NCBI RefSeq assembly: GCF_002899825.2 | Contig: NZ_PPED02000001.1 | Coordinates: forward strand, 1,488,001-1,552,000 | Length of the DNA stretch: 64,000 bases | DNA from: Chryseobacterium phosphatilyticum | GTDB lineage: Bacteria > Bacteroidota > Bacteroidia > Flavobacteriales > Weeksellaceae | Direction of reading: 5' to 3' | In this document: positions 1 through 10,481 of the stretch, one piece after another | Layout: every line of letters begins with the position of its first letter | How positions within the stretch are numbered: the stretch's first letter is position 1 | The notes under the pieces: generated by a model | Database searches by the model: none | What the model was told of the DNA's origin: nothing | The model's input: the letters and a program-made list of their open reading frames with translations, nothing else | Program-made: the position numbers and the translations under genes

Positions 1-2572
1 AATCATACGTATAACCCGGAGGCAATACCTGTTTACTTACTTCATCTATAGCAGCCATCGCCTGTCCGGTACTGTACCCAGGGGCTGCCATTACTGTTAA
101 ATTGGATGAATTGAAAAGGTTAAATCGATCGACTACTTCTGCTCCTGTAACCTGCTTTAAACTTACCAGTGTATTCACAGGAACCATCTGACCTAAATTA
201 TTTTTCACGAAAATACCATTCAATGATTCTTTATCTTGTCTCATTTCTGGGGTAGACTGTACCAATACTCTGTAATATTTTCCAAATCTGTTAAAGTCAG
301 AAGCCTGGATACTTCCGTAATACCCCTGCATTACACCTAATACATCCGCAACACTCACTCCAAGCTGAGCTGCTTTTACCTCATCTACCAATACTTCAAA
401 CTGAGGATAGCTAACATCAAAAGTCGTGAAAGCTACCGCTACTTCAGGCCTCTGCATCAAAGCCCCCATCATTCCATAAGAAATATTCCCCAGATTCTGA
501 AGTTCACCGTTGGTACGGTCCTGAAGCACCAGCTCCATACCACTCGTATTTCCGAAACCATCTACGGTAGGAGTATTCAATACAAGGAAATTGGCTCTTT
601 TATCCTGAGAAAGCATTCCCTGTGTCTGGCCAATGATATCGTTAATATTATTTATTTTCCCTCTCTCGCCTCCTTTTTTCAGTTTAACAAAAATAGAGGC
701 TGCTGAAGATGACATAGAACCACTGAATAAGTTCAAACCATCAACAGAAATTACCTTATCTACAGCAGGATTTTTCATCAGAAGATCCTCTGTATCCGAA
801 ACGACTTTTGACGTTCTATCCTTTGAGGCACCGGGGGCCAGATTCGCCGTTACAATAATGAAACTCTGATCCTCATCCGGAATAAATCCTTTAGGCGTAG
901 TCATAGACATCCATGCAAACAATCCTCCGAATGCCACAATCAAAAGCATGGCAATCCATTTTCTTTTTAATAAGAATAATATAGCTTTTCCGTAACGGAA
1001 GGTCAGCTTATTGAAACTTGCATTAAAACCGGCAAAAAATCGGTCTTTAAAATTCATTTTTTCATGAGTTCCCGGGTGGTGCTGTTTTAAAAACAGGGCA
1101 CATAATGCCGGACTCAATGTCAATGCATTTACCGCTGAAATAACAATGGCAATGGCTAATGTCAGAGCAAACTGTTGATAAAACAATCCGGTAGACCCAC
1201 TCATAAATGCCACAGGAACAAATACTGCAGACATAATTAGTGTAATAGAGACAATCGCTCCTGTAATTTCACTCATCGCTGACATTGTTGCAGCTCGTGG
1301 ATTAAGTTTTTTATGTTCCATCTTGGCGTGAACGGCCTCCACAACTACAATCGCATCATCTACTACAATACCAATAGCGAGCACCAGAGCAAACAAGGTC
1401 AGAATATTGATTGAAAACCCGAAAATCTTCATAAAGAAGAAAGTACCCACAATAGACACCGGAACTGCAATAGCCGGAATCAGCGTGGAACGGAAATCCT
1501 GCAGGAAGATGTACACTACAATAAATACCAGAATAAACGCCTCTATCAAAGTATGAATCACCTGTTCAATAGACTGATCCAATGCTTCTTTTGTAGCATA
1601 TGGAATTTCATAATCCATTCCCGCCGGGAAAGACTTTTCCAATTCTTTCATTCTCTCCTGAAGCGCAATCTGCACTTCATTTCCATTAGATCCTGCCATC
1701 TGGAAAATAGCCATTGTTACCGACGCTTTCTTATTATAGTTGGAAGAAACGGTATAACTATAGGCTCCAAATTCAACTTTAGCAATATCTTTTAATTTTA
1801 AAACAGAACCATCACTCAATGCTTTAATGGTTATATTCTCATATTGTTCAGGCTCAGTAAATTTCCCTTTGTACCGAAGGACATATTCCATAACCTCTTT
1901 ACTTCTTTCCCCGAATCTTCCGGGTGCCGCTTCAAGGTTTTGACTTTGAATGGCACGGGAAACATCTGATGGGGTAAGGTTGTATGATGTCAGTTTATTC
2001 GGATCCAGCCAGATACGCATAGAGTAATCTTTATTCCCGTACACCATAGCATCTCCTACTCCTTTTACCCTTTTCAATTCAGGAACAATATTAATTTTGG
2101 CGTAGTTTTCAAGGAAAAGATCATTCATAGAACCATCTTTACTGGTCAGAGAGACCATCGCAATCATACTGTTTTGCCTCTTTAATGTGGTAATCCCTGC
2201 CTGAATAACTTCTGCCGGCATCTGATTGGTCACCTGAGCTACCCTGTTCTGAACGTTAATAGCAGCCTGATCCGGATCTGTTCCCAGTTTAAAAATAACG
2301 GTAATATTTAATGTTCCGTCATTACTCGCTGTGGAAGTAATATAATCCATATTCTCCACCCCATTGATTGCGTTTTCCAATGGCGGAGCAACAGATCTCG
2401 CAATCGTTTCAGCGTTCGCTCCGGGATATAACGCAGTCACCATTACGGTAGGTGGCGCAATGTCCGGAAATTTTGTAATCGGCAGGCTCACCATACCGAC
2501 AATCCCCAGAATAACAAGCAATACAGAAATAACCGTTGCCAGTACGGGTCTTTTTATAATTTTTTTTAACAT
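1..2572 (-). CDS. RND multidrug efflux transporter, AcrB/HAE1 type (partial, 3' end outside window)
   Basis: The minus-strand frame is open from an ATG at 2572 to the window edge (about 857 codons of an expected 1,040). It begins MLKKIIKRPVLATVISVLLV, the usual first membrane helix of HAE1-family inner-membrane proton/drug antiporters. Further on it carries the family hallmark GIVVDDAIVVVEAV in TM4 and the large periplasmic porter domain. It lies 9 bp downstream of the adaptor gene, so the two are one operon. A TolC-like channel would be expected beyond the left edge. The substrate cannot be told from sequence; drugs, dyes or solvents are typical. Plus-strand open frames inside it are shadows. 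Confidence 0.96.
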   Translation of the reverse strand, partial: MLKKIIKRPVLATVISVLLVILGIVGMVSLPITKFPDIAPPTVMVTALYPGANAETIARSVAPPLENAINGVENMDYITSTASNDGTLNITVIFKLGTDPDQAAINVQNRVAQVTNQMPAEVIQAGITTLKRQNSMIAMVSLTSKDGSMNDLFLENYAKINIVPELKRVKGVGDAMVYGNKDYSMRIWLDPNKLTSYNLTPSDVSRAIQSQNLEAAPGRFGERSKEVMEYVLRYKGKFTEPEQYENITIKALSDGSVLKLKDIAKVEFGAYSYTVSSNYNKKASVTMAIFQMAGSNGNEVQIALQERMKELEKSFPAGMDYEIPYATKEALDQSIEQVIHTLIEAFILVFIVVYIFLQDFRSTLIPAIAVPVSIVGTFFFMKIFGFSINILTLFALVLAIGIVVDDAIVVVEAVHAKMEHKKLNPRAATMSAMSEITGAIVSITLIMSAVFVPVAFMSGSTGLFYQQFALTLAIAIVISAVNALTLSPALCALFLKQHHPGTHEKMNFKDRFFAGFNASFNKLTFRYGKAILFLLKRKWIAMLLIVAFGGLFAWMSMTTPKGFIPDEDQSFIIVTANLAPGASKDRTSKVVSDTEDLLMKNPAVDKVISVDGLNLFSGSMSSSAASIFVKLKKGGERGKINNINDIIGQTQGMLSQDKRANFLVLNTPTVDGFGNTSGMELVLQDRTNGELQNLGNISYGMMGALMQRPEVAVAFTTFDVSYPQFEVLVDEVKAAQLGVSVADVLGVMQGYYGSIQASDFNRFGKYYRVLVQSTPEMRQDKESLNGIFVKNNLGQMVPVNTLVSLKQVTGAEVVDRFNLFNSSNLTVMAAPGYSTGQAMAAIDEVSKQVLPPGYTYD

Positions 2573-2581
2573 GATTTTTTC

Positions 2582-3727
2582 TTACGATTTTTTCTGTTGA
2601 GCATTTTTCTTTTGTGCCACTACAGGGGTTCCCGGTTGTAATCTGTCGAAACCACTGGCAATGTATTCATCACCTGCCTTGAGCCCATTGGATACAATGA
2701 AATTATCCCCTGCTTTCCCATTTATTTCAACAGGTAACATTGTTGCCTTTCCATCTTTAATCGTAAATACAAAAACCTTATCCTGAATGGTTCTGGTAGA
2801 AGCAATCGGAAGAAGAACAACATTGCTGTAGAACTGCTCCAAGATAACCTTACCTGTATTCCCACTTCTTAAAATATTATTAGGATTGTTGAATTTTGCT
2901 CTTAAAGTAATAGAACCTGTGGTTTTATTAAACTGCCCCTCTACTGCATCAATTTTTCCGGTTTCAGTATAGGTGTCACCTCCTGAAAGCAATAAAGAAA
3001 CAGCCGGTGTATTTTTGATAACTTCATCAATGCTACTTCCTACATATTGTTTTTGAAAATTATTAAAATCATTTTCACTTAAACTAAAATAGGTATACAC
3101 CTGATGAATATCCGACAATAAGGTAATCGCTTCCTGATTCCCGGGGCTCATCAAACTTCCCAGACGATAGTTGAATCTTCCGATAAAACCACTTACCGGA
3201 GCTTTAATTGTAGAAAAGTTAAGGTTAATTTTTGCAGATTCTATGGTAGATGTTGATTGGCTTACCGCTCCTCTTGCGGCATTATAAGCTGCTTCTGCTT
3301 CTTTCACCTGTATCTCTGAAACCATTTTATTTCGAAATAGCTCCTTTTTTCTATCCAGATCAATTTTAGAGGTAGAAAGATTAGCCTGGGCAGTAATCAA
3401 TGCTGCCTGGGCACTTTTCAGTTGCTCACGAAATACCTGGTCTTCTATTTTAAACAAGGGTTGCCCAGCTCTTACATAGTCCCCTTCATCTACGAAGATT
3501 TTGCTTAAATATCCTGTTACCTGAGGTCTAATTTCTACATTGGATACGCCTTCAACAGACGCTGCATATTCTCTGGAAACAGAAGCGTCTCCCTGCTTCA
3601 CTGTAGCTACAGGAAGTTCAGGCGCCTGCTGTTGATAAGACTGATTTTGATTATTTTTCCTACACCCCGCCAAAGCGATAAGCGAGAGGAAAAGTATGGT
3701 TGATTTCTGAATAAAAAATCTTTGCAT
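2582..3727 (-). CDS. Periplasmic adaptor lipoprotein of RND efflux pump (HlyD/AcrA family)
   Basis: This is the membrane fusion protein that links the inner-membrane RND pump to an outer-membrane channel. I chose the ATG at 3727, 17 codons inside the longest open frame, because it has an AAGGAA ribosome site just upstream. It also gives a clean lipoprotein signal (MQRFFIQKSTILFLSLIALAGC) with the lipobox Cys at residue 22. The first beta-barrel/lipoyl half is near residues 45-100, followed by an alpha-helical hairpin rich in Ala/Lys/Glu. The second lipoyl half (APVSGFIGR) and the C-terminal membrane-proximal domain follow. It is about 381 aa, normal for the family. It is first gene of the pump operon. 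Confidence 0.95.
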   Translation of the reverse strand: MQRFFIQKSTILFLSLIALAGCRKNNQNQSYQQQAPELPVATVKQGDASVSREYAASVEGVSNVEIRPQVTGYLSKIFVDEGDYVRAGQPLFKIEDQVFREQLKSAQAALITAQANLSTSKIDLDRKKELFRNKMVSEIQVKEAEAAYNAARGAVSQSTSTIESAKINLNFSTIKAPVSGFIGRFNYRLGSLMSPGNQEAITLLSDIHQVYTYFSLSENDFNNFQKQYVGSSIDEVIKNTPAVSLLLSGGDTYTETGKIDAVEGQFNKTTGSITLRAKFNNPNNILRSGNTGKVILEQFYSNVVLLPIASTRTIQDKVFVFTIKDGKATMLPVEINGKAGDNFIVSNGLKAGDEYIASGFDRLQPGTPVVAQKKNAQQKKS

Positions 3728-3941
3728 AACAATATTCCTTTTAAATTTCCGCACAAAATTCGAACGAAAAAAATTCAATAGAAATATTCAAAAAACTCCT
3801 TGTTTTGTCAAAAAGACTCCTTATTTTTAAAAACATGAGAAATATCACTTATAGATAATATAAATGATATATTTTCATATTTTAAATCAAAAATATCGCT
3901 TTACTTATCAAAAAGACACCTGAAACATAAATCACTCACAA

Positions 3942-4856
3942 TCAATACAGATCATCTTTTCTATACTCCAAAGGAGATCTGCCGGTGTGTTTTTTAAAAA
4001 ACTTGCTAAAAGAGGCCTGATCAGAAAATCTGAGCTGCATGGCAACATCATTTACATTCAAACTGGCATTTCTTAACAACAATCTTGCTTCAATGGCCAG
4101 CACCTGATGAATAATATCACGGGGAGACTTAAACATGGTTTTATTGATGACTTTTGTAAGATATTTACGACTGATAAAAAGTTTATCAGCATAAAACTGA
4201 ACATTATGTTCGTCTTTGAAGTATTCCTGAACAAGTTTAAAAAAGCTTGTCGTGAGCTCATCTTCCCTGTGGGTAACCAAATGAGGTCTTTCAATTTTCT
4301 TGAAATAATTATCAATCTCATAAATCACCAGCGAGAAGTGATGCCAGATCATTTCATTGAAATAATAATTGTCTTTCTCTTTATTATTCAATACTCTCAA
4401 CTCATCAAGGTGAAAATGTAACCGTCTGTACAGATCGGGTTCTTCTCTTATGATATGGGTAGGATCTGCAGATAAACTTTTCAGTACATTGTTTGATTTA
4501 TAATTAAACCCTGCCTGGGAAATAAAATCTACTGAAAAGAACATATATTTAGCATTGTAATCATCTGCAATTTTATCTACCCAGAAAGTTTCAGAGATCG
4601 GACAAAAAACAATCCCACCCTTAGATACTTCATAGCTTTTATCATCCAGTCTGAAACTCACACTTCCTCTTTGTACTAAAAAAATACAGAAATAATCGGA
4701 ACGATAAGGAATATTCGGTTTGATAATGTAATTGGTGATGTCAATTTCCAATACAACAAATTCTTTGATTCTCACATCAAAGTCTACCTGCTGCAACACT
4801 TCTTGAAAAGTTAACTGTGAAACAAAATCAGAGCCTTTGGAAGATTTTTTTGCCAT
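3942..4856 (-). CDS. AraC-family transcriptional regulator
   Basis: A 304-residue protein with an N-terminal cupin-like sensing domain (about 20-170) and a C-terminal AraC/XylS double helix-turn-helix (about 205-300). The C-terminal end shows the typical second-helix signature FSDQASFSKFFKKHTGRSPLEYR. It sits just upstream of the RND efflux operon in the same orientation, with about 215 bp to the adaptor start. It is a plausible local regulator of that pump, which is inference from position only. The effector is unknown. Confidence 0.92.
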   Translation of the reverse strand: MAKKSSKGSDFVSQLTFQEVLQQVDFDVRIKEFVVLEIDITNYIIKPNIPYRSDYFCIFLVQRGSVSFRLDDKSYEVSKGGIVFCPISETFWVDKIADDYNAKYMFFSVDFISQAGFNYKSNNVLKSLSADPTHIIREEPDLYRRLHFHLDELRVLNNKEKDNYYFNEMIWHHFSLVIYEIDNYFKKIERPHLVTHREDELTTSFFKLVQEYFKDEHNVQFYADKLFISRKYLTKVINKTMFKSPRDIIHQVLAIEARLLLRNASLNVNDVAMQLRFSDQASFSKFFKKHTGRSPLEYRKDDLY

Positions 4857-4917
4857 CGAACATGGAGATTATAAGGATACGAAGGTAGTGAAAAAGGAGG
4901 AAAGGCTTTATTGACTA

Positions 4918-5664
4918 TTACACTTCAATAATAAGCTCTTTTTCATATCCATTATATTTTTCATCGATATAACCATGAGGATTACAAATTACTTCCGTTC
5001 CACCTATCATATAGCGACAAGGCGTATGGATATGCCCATGAATCCAGTATAACGGCTGATATAAGTTAATCAGGTCTTCCAGATCGGATGCATAAGCGGA
5101 TGTAAGCGGATCTTCTTTATATTCTTCAGGAACAGATTGAATGCTGGGCGCATGATGAGAAACCACAATATTCTGGTGTCCTTTTGACTCTTCAAGACTT
5201 TCCTGCAGCCATAGCTTTGAAAACTGGTGTATTTTAAAGGTATCTATTGTTCTCATTTTTGAATAGGAAGGATCCCGCCTGATCATTTTATAATCATTCA
5301 TTTTAGGTTGGCACATCATTCCGTATTTCACAGGATTTCCAAAAATTGAAAAGTCAGTCCATAATGTAGCCCCATGAAAACGAATCCCATCGATATCAAC
5401 AAAAGAGTTTTCCAACACAAAAATAGTTGATTCCAGTGCTGCTTCTTTTATTTTATTGAGTGTTTTAGGGTAAGAACCTTTATAATATTCATGATTTCCC
5501 AATACATAAATCACCGGTTTGTTGGGGATTTTAGCCTTAATCCATTCCATAGCTTTTGTTCCCAGGTTGATATCCCCCGCAAGAACAACAACATCCGAAT
5601 GATCAAAACATAATTCCGTTTGTCCAAACTCCTGATGAAGATCACTGATGATTTGTATTTTCAT
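4918..5664 (-). CDS. Calcineurin-like metallophosphoesterase
   Basis: The start at 5664 (MKIQIISDLHQEFG) is preferred over a longer frame whose first 16 residues are hydrophobic read-through. The five metal-binding blocks of the calcineurin-like fold are visible in order: D8-x-H10, GDI (about 30), GNHEYY (about 55), SHHAP (about 170) and HGHIHTPC (about 210). It is therefore a dinuclear-metal phosphoesterase of about 248 aa. There is no signal peptide, so it is cytoplasmic. The substrate is unknown. It does not appear to be in an operon with its neighbours. Confidence 0.9.
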   Translation of the reverse strand: MKIQIISDLHQEFGQTELCFDHSDVVVLAGDINLGTKAMEWIKAKIPNKPVIYVLGNHEYYKGSYPKTLNKIKEAALESTIFVLENSFVDIDGIRFHGATLWTDFSIFGNPVKYGMMCQPKMNDYKMIRRDPSYSKMRTIDTFKIHQFSKLWLQESLEESKGHQNIVVSHHAPSIQSVPEEYKEDPLTSAYASDLEDLINLYQPLYWIHGHIHTPCRYMIGGTEVICNPHGYIDEKYNGYEKELIIEV

Positions 5665-5760
5665 GATAAAAACTAGTATAGAAGGGGCAAAAATAAAAAA
5701 AAGAACCGACACCTAAGCATCGATTCTTTCGTCATATAGTTTGTGTAATTTTAAGGCCGC

Positions 5761-7152
5761 TTATGATGAAACAGCCATTTCTGTTTGTTTCACTTTTAAG
5801 CTTTTTAATATAAAATAAAATAACATTCCCAGTGCTAAAAGAGCATAACCTATCAGGATTATCAGATTCAGGCTTCCTACTGCAAACTCTGAAGGAAAAA
5901 CCTGACTCATTAAAGTCATGAAAGACAATCCAATCCCAGCTCCCAAGAAGTAACTTGTAGAACTCAAACTTGATGCCAATCCGTAATTTGAAGGTTCAAC
6001 ATCCTGAATTCCCATTACTGAAAGAGCGGTAAAACAAAACGTCATTCCGATCCCGGAGATACATGCTGCTCCTAACAACACCAGTACTAATGGATGTCCG
6101 GTATACACCGATACCAATAGCAACAGCCCTCCCATCAACATAAATAACCACCCCAAAATTCCCATTTGAGAAGAGCTGAAACGCCTGGATACCTTTGGCA
6201 GGATGAATTTAGCCGTTAATGCAGATACAACACTAAAAGGAACAAGCATCAGACCTGCAGATGCAGCGCTATATCCCATATCTTTCTGAAGCATTAATGA
6301 AATAAGAAACAAAAAACCTATAAAAAATGCCCCCAAAGCAAAGAAAGCTGCATTAGAAATTACAAGAGAGCTATGCTTAAACAGTTTTAAATCAAATAAA
6401 GGTTCTGCAACAGATTTCAATCGATAGAAAACAGTAATTAAAAGCAGCACCGCAGCAACCAGCGATCCTACCACCAGTAACGGCTGCTCTTTCACGTGAA
6501 GCAATTCATGAGTTCCATAGGTAAGACTTAAAAGTCCCAATACTAAAAGTATTCCCGAAATAATATCTGTTTTGTGAGCAGTTTCATTTTTCTCATCTGC
6601 GGGCAAATAATAGTAGGAAAGAATCAGTGTGATCAAAAGAACGGGAACATTGATCAGAAAAACCCAGTGCCAGCTTAAATAGGTACTGATAATTCCTCCT
6701 ACAGAAAGTCCACTTCCAGACCCTATCGCTGCAAAAGAACTAAAAATTCCAATTGCTCTATTTCTTTCCTGTTCTTCTCTAAATGTATTGGTAACTATAG
6801 ATAAAGCAGCCGGCATTACGAATGCCGCTCCTAATCCTTGTAAAGCACGAAATACAGCCAACATATTGAAACTTTGAGAAAGTCCTGCTCCCAGTGATGT
6901 TAGCATAAAAATAAAGGCTCCCACTAAAAAAATCTTCTTTCTTCCCACCTGATCCGAAAGCTTTCCACCAATAATAAGAAAACCTCCAAAAAATAATACG
7001 TAAAGGGTTTGTAGCCATTGAACGGTCTCGGCTCCTATATTAAACTGTTCCTGAATAGAAGGAATGGTTAAATTAATAATGGCAATATCCAAAGCTTCCA
7101 CAAAAGTTCCTACCGATGCTAAAATTAAAATTACATTTTTCCTTGTACTCAT
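5761..7152 (-). CDS. MFS drug exporter, DHA2 (EmrB/QacA-like) family
   Basis: A 463-residue membrane protein with about 13-14 hydrophobic segments. The MFS loop-2/3 signature GKLSDQVGRKKIF is near residues 62-75. The motif C region (GSGSGLSVGGIISTYLSWHW) in TM5 is typical of DHA antiporters. It is divergent from the Lrp/AsnC-family gene at 7296, with 143 bp of AT-rich intergenic DNA between them. That arrangement is usual for an exporter and its dedicated regulator. Drug or amino-acid-like metabolite efflux is likely; the substrate is not known. Confidence 0.93.
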   Translation of the reverse strand: MSTRKNVILILASVGTFVEALDIAIINLTIPSIQEQFNIGAETVQWLQTLYVLFFGGFLIIGGKLSDQVGRKKIFLVGAFIFMLTSLGAGLSQSFNMLAVFRALQGLGAAFVMPAALSIVTNTFREEQERNRAIGIFSSFAAIGSGSGLSVGGIISTYLSWHWVFLINVPVLLITLILSYYYLPADEKNETAHKTDIISGILLVLGLLSLTYGTHELLHVKEQPLLVVGSLVAAVLLLITVFYRLKSVAEPLFDLKLFKHSSLVISNAAFFALGAFFIGFLFLISLMLQKDMGYSAASAGLMLVPFSVVSALTAKFILPKVSRRFSSSQMGILGWLFMLMGGLLLLVSVYTGHPLVLVLLGAACISGIGMTFCFTALSVMGIQDVEPSNYGLASSLSSTSYFLGAGIGLSFMTLMSQVFPSEFAVGSLNLIILIGYALLALGMLFYFILKSLKVKQTEMAVSS

Positions 7153-7295
7153 ATATTCAAATTTCCTGCAAAATTAGAATTAACAGAACGTATATAAAAA
7201 TTTAATCTTATATTTGGAACAAAATTACTATATTAAAATATTAAAAAGAACAAAACTACTGTTTCAATAAACAACAACATCAAAAAACAGAACAG

Positions 7296-7766
7296 ATGCC
7301 AGCAGAACATTATACCCTGGATGAAAAAGACTTTTCTATCCTTAGACTCCTTCAGAAAGACGCCAAAATGAGTGTCCGTGATATTTCGGCAAGAATCAAC
7401 TTAAGCCCCACTCCTACTCACGAACGTATTAAACGTATGGAAAAATGGGGAGTTATTAAAGAATACACTGTTGTAGTAGATCGCAAAAAAGTCAACAAAG
7501 GAATGATGGTCATCTGTATGATCGCTTTGAATGTCCACAACAAAAAGACCGCTGGAAAATTCATTGAAGAAGTCAGCAAACTCAAAGAGGTGGTAGAATT
7601 CTACAATATCAGCGGAGATTTTGATTTTATGCTAAAGATCCTTGCCCCCAATATGGATGAATTTCATGAGTTTTTCATCAACAAACTTTCAGAAATTGAG
7701 GGAATTGGTCAGACAAAAAGCATTTTTGTCATGAGTAGTATTAAAGAAAGCGCTCAAATTATTTAA
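7296..7766 (+). CDS. Lrp/AsnC-family transcriptional regulator
   Basis: 156 residues with an N-terminal winged HTH (about 8-60, containing SVRDISARINLSPTPTHERI) and a C-terminal RAM/AsnC ligand-binding domain (about 70-150, with YNISGDFDFMLKI). Proteins of this family assemble as octamers and respond to amino acids. It diverges from the DHA2 exporter, which it probably controls together with itself. Length and architecture are normal. Confidence 0.94.
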   Translation: MPAEHYTLDEKDFSILRLLQKDAKMSVRDISARINLSPTPTHERIKRMEKWGVIKEYTVVVDRKKVNKGMMVICMIALNVHNKKTAGKFIEEVSKLKEVVEFYNISGDFDFMLKILAPNMDEFHEFFINKLSEIEGIGQTKSIFVMSSIKESAQII

Positions 7767-8178
7767 GAAATAAAAGAAAAATATAGCCAATTAAAATAAA
7801 TTTAGTTTAAATTTTACTTTATAACATTTATAATATAGCATTTATTTCAAAAACCCACCTTAAACTTTTCAGGAGACTATTGGAATATTATGTATTTTTT
7901 CCCTATTTTAGTAGTGAAGATCTGTTGGCTGATTATGTAAAAGATCTCACTAAATAATAAAAGAAAAAATGATGAGCTTTAAATTTATTAGTACAGACAA
8001 CTGTTTCCAGTTGTCAATACTTTATTGCAGACTTCCTTACATAAAAAATCAAAAATTTCTGCAACATACAGTTTTTTCTAGTTTAAAACTGCACTCTCAG
8101 AATTCCTGAAAACTAATGATATCAGCACAGAACTCAGATTGAAATTATTTACATGATGATCAAAAATCAAAAAAATTA
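7767..8178. other. Intergenic region with one hairpin (7996-8015)
   Basis: This AT-rich stretch of 412 bp has no credible coding frame. It holds one perfect inverted repeat, GACAACTG-tttc-CAGTTGTC (7996-8015), about 230 bp past the Lrp stop and followed by an AT-rich tail. It could be a distal terminator or an operator for the TPR-HTH gene at 8179. Confidence 0.4.
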
Positions 8179-9606
8179 ATGAATTGCATAAATGAAACTC
8201 TATTAAATAAAAACAAAGTACTCTTACTTTTTTTTATTGCAATTTCTTTTTGTAGTTGCAGCAAGAAGTCTGATATTAATGAAATCAATAATGCTCTGTT
8301 ACACAAAAATGAAAAATTAAGATTAGAGGGTAAAGATACCGAACTTATCACCCTCAATAATGAGATCATTAAACAGTCACAAAAAAATGGTTATCAAAAG
8401 GGAGTAGCCTGGGGATATATTAACCTTGCCAATATGTATGCTACTATGGGAAAATACAAGGTCAGTCACAATTATCTAAAATCGGCCAGCCTTATTATCA
8501 ACCATCTTCATGACAATTTTCTGTACGCAAAATTATATCATGAATACGGGCAACTCAGTTATGTAACCGGATTATCGAACACCGCTTTAAGTTACAATGC
8601 CAAAGCAATTTATTATGAAAAGAAACTGAACAAAAAAGGCTGGTTACTGGGAAACATGTATATGCAAAGAGCTGACTTTATTGGTGAGACGAATAAAGAT
8701 TCTGCATTGATCTATTTTCATAGAGGATTTACTGCAGATCCCTCAGCTTTCAATTCTTCTATAATTAGTAATTATCACCTCCAGCAAACAAAAAATATAG
8801 ATTCTGCCACTTTCTATATAACCAAAGCCTTACGTCTTCTTAAAAATTCAGAATATGGAACAGTGAGACAAGGCAGCATTTATTATTTTTATGCTAATAT
8901 TCTTTTTCAAAAGAAAGATTACGAAAAAGCCCTTGAGTATTATAAAAAAGGGAGTGATATCTTAGTAAAAACCAAAAGAATAAATAAACTCCCCGATCTT
9001 TATAAACAAATTGCCCTTACCTATCAGAAACTCAATAACAAGAAGGGAGATATTGAATATTCTGCCAGGGCCGAACAATTGGAAAAAAATCTTGAGAAGT
9101 CAGGCACAGAAGCGATAGATCTTTCATTAACGGAAATAATTGAGCAAAAAAGTAATGATGATCTTGGTATTATTGGTATTTCTGCTTCAGCCGCTATTAT
9201 AATTATTGGTATTTCTATTTATATATATATTAGAGCCAAAAAAAATAAAAAAGAAAACAATTCTTTAGATAAAGCGATCACAAATAAAACTTCAGGAAGA
9301 ATGAATAATTCAGCAGAAAATTTCACAGAACTGCTGGAACTTGCTAAAAGTAATGATGTCAAGTTTATCAAAAGATTTGAAGAGATAAATCCTGATTTAA
9401 TTCAAAGTATTTTAAAAATCAATCCACAACTTACAAAATCTGAACTCTCCTTATGCGCAATGATCTGGCTAGGTTTTTCATCAAAGGATATTGCAGATTA
9501 TACTTTTATTCAACATCGGTCGGTACAGACAAAAAAAGGAAGACTTCGCAAAAAACTTAATATTCCTTCAGAAACAGATCTTTATAGTTTCTTCACATCT
9601 TTATAA
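8179..9606 (+). CDS. Membrane-anchored TPR protein with C-terminal LuxR-like HTH
   Basis: 475 residues. The N-terminus is a lipoprotein-type export signal (FFIAISFCSCSKK, Cys about 26-28). Tetratricopeptide-like helices fill residues 40-300, for example the block YANILFQKKDYEKALEYYKK. One membrane helix follows at about 330-352 (AAIIIIGISIYIYI), and the C-terminus (about 410-475) is a LuxR/GerE-like HTH (LTKSELSLCAMIWLGFSSKD). This topology puts the TPRs outside and the DNA-binding domain inside. It is common in Chryseobacterium, and the targets are unknown. Confidence 0.85.
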   Translation: MNCINETLLNKNKVLLLFFIAISFCSCSKKSDINEINNALLHKNEKLRLEGKDTELITLNNEIIKQSQKNGYQKGVAWGYINLANMYATMGKYKVSHNYLKSASLIINHLHDNFLYAKLYHEYGQLSYVTGLSNTALSYNAKAIYYEKKLNKKGWLLGNMYMQRADFIGETNKDSALIYFHRGFTADPSAFNSSIISNYHLQQTKNIDSATFYITKALRLLKNSEYGTVRQGSIYYFYANILFQKKDYEKALEYYKKGSDILVKTKRINKLPDLYKQIALTYQKLNNKKGDIEYSARAEQLEKNLEKSGTEAIDLSLTEIIEQKSNDDLGIIGISASAAIIIIGISIYIYIRAKKNKKENNSLDKAITNKTSGRMNNSAENFTELLELAKSNDVKFIKRFEEINPDLIQSILKINPQLTKSELSLCAMIWLGFSSKDIADYTFIQHRSVQTKKGRLRKKLNIPSETDLYSFFTSL

Positions 9607-9633
9607 CTATTGGTTCAAAATATTACTTTAGAT

Positions 9634-9660
9634 AAATCCTGCTTTGAGTAGGATTTTTTT
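9634..9660 (+). terminator. Intrinsic terminator of the TPR-HTH gene
   Basis: An AAATCCT / AGGATTT stem with a 9-nt loop is followed by a run of T, 28 bp after the stop codon at 9606. Confidence 0.75.
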
Positions 9661-10336
9661 GCCATTGCATACAAAAAGTTTCTGCATAATATCATAAAAA
9701 AAATATTTTTATTCCGGCTATTTATTTTCCCTGTAGGATAAAAATATAAAATTTACATCTAAAATATTATTTTCATTAAAAAATGACTAAGTTTTGACGT
9801 TTATAAAATCTATACAATTAAAATAAATTCTTATTTTTTTTAGTTTTTTTTCGCCAAATAATCAAAATTACTATTTTACAAAACATTAAATATCAACACA
9901 TTAAACATGACATCGTATGTTTAGTGTAGCTATGTCGTATGTCATTTCTTGGAATATTTTACCAGTATTGAATATGTTTGTCATGTGAATAATTTAAACC
10001 TATAAAATTTTAACTAATTAAAAACAAACAATCTTCAAAACCTAATTTATAATCTCTCTCTCTCAACTACCACTTTAAATAATTTTAATAAAAAGTACAC
10101 AAGAAAGAACACAAATGACAACACAAATGATGGGAAAAGAGAAGAGGGAGATTATTTTCCAAAAGAACAAACAAATAATATCAATAAAACACAAATAAAA
10201 AAGAGGCCTAACTAACACAATACCCTATGATGAAATAATATCTCTGACACTTTTACATAACAGAACTACACACCACTTTACTTCAGTTACAAAAGCTCAG
10301 GATATTAAAAACACCTACATTATTTGTTTAGTACGA

Positions 10337-10372
10337 GAGATTACATTTGCCCCTTATGTAATCTCTTGTTTT
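10337..10372 (+). terminator. Hairpin with T-run
   Basis: A perfect 10-bp stem, GAGATTACAT / ATGTAATCTC, with a 9-nt loop and TTGTTTT behind it. No annotated gene feeds it from the left within 700 bp. Confidence 0.6.
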
Positions 10373-10385
10373 AATGAATAAATAA

Positions 10386-10424
10386 ATCAGGTCATTTACA
10401 AGCAGACCTGATACACTTTTTTTC
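10386..10424 (+). terminator. Second hairpin with T-run
   Basis: ATCAGGTC / GACCTGAT, an 8-bp stem, followed by a T-rich tail of seven T. It directly follows the previous hairpin. Confidence 0.55.
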
Positions 10425-10481
10425 CTCTATTCATTCCATTTTCAATCATTTGCATAACCCTACATAGATACAACACCCCAT

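Noticed and set aside
10115..10198. 27-codon peptide MTTQMMGKEKREIIF...
   Set aside because: No convincing ribosome site or conservation that can be judged here; noted only as part of the gap.
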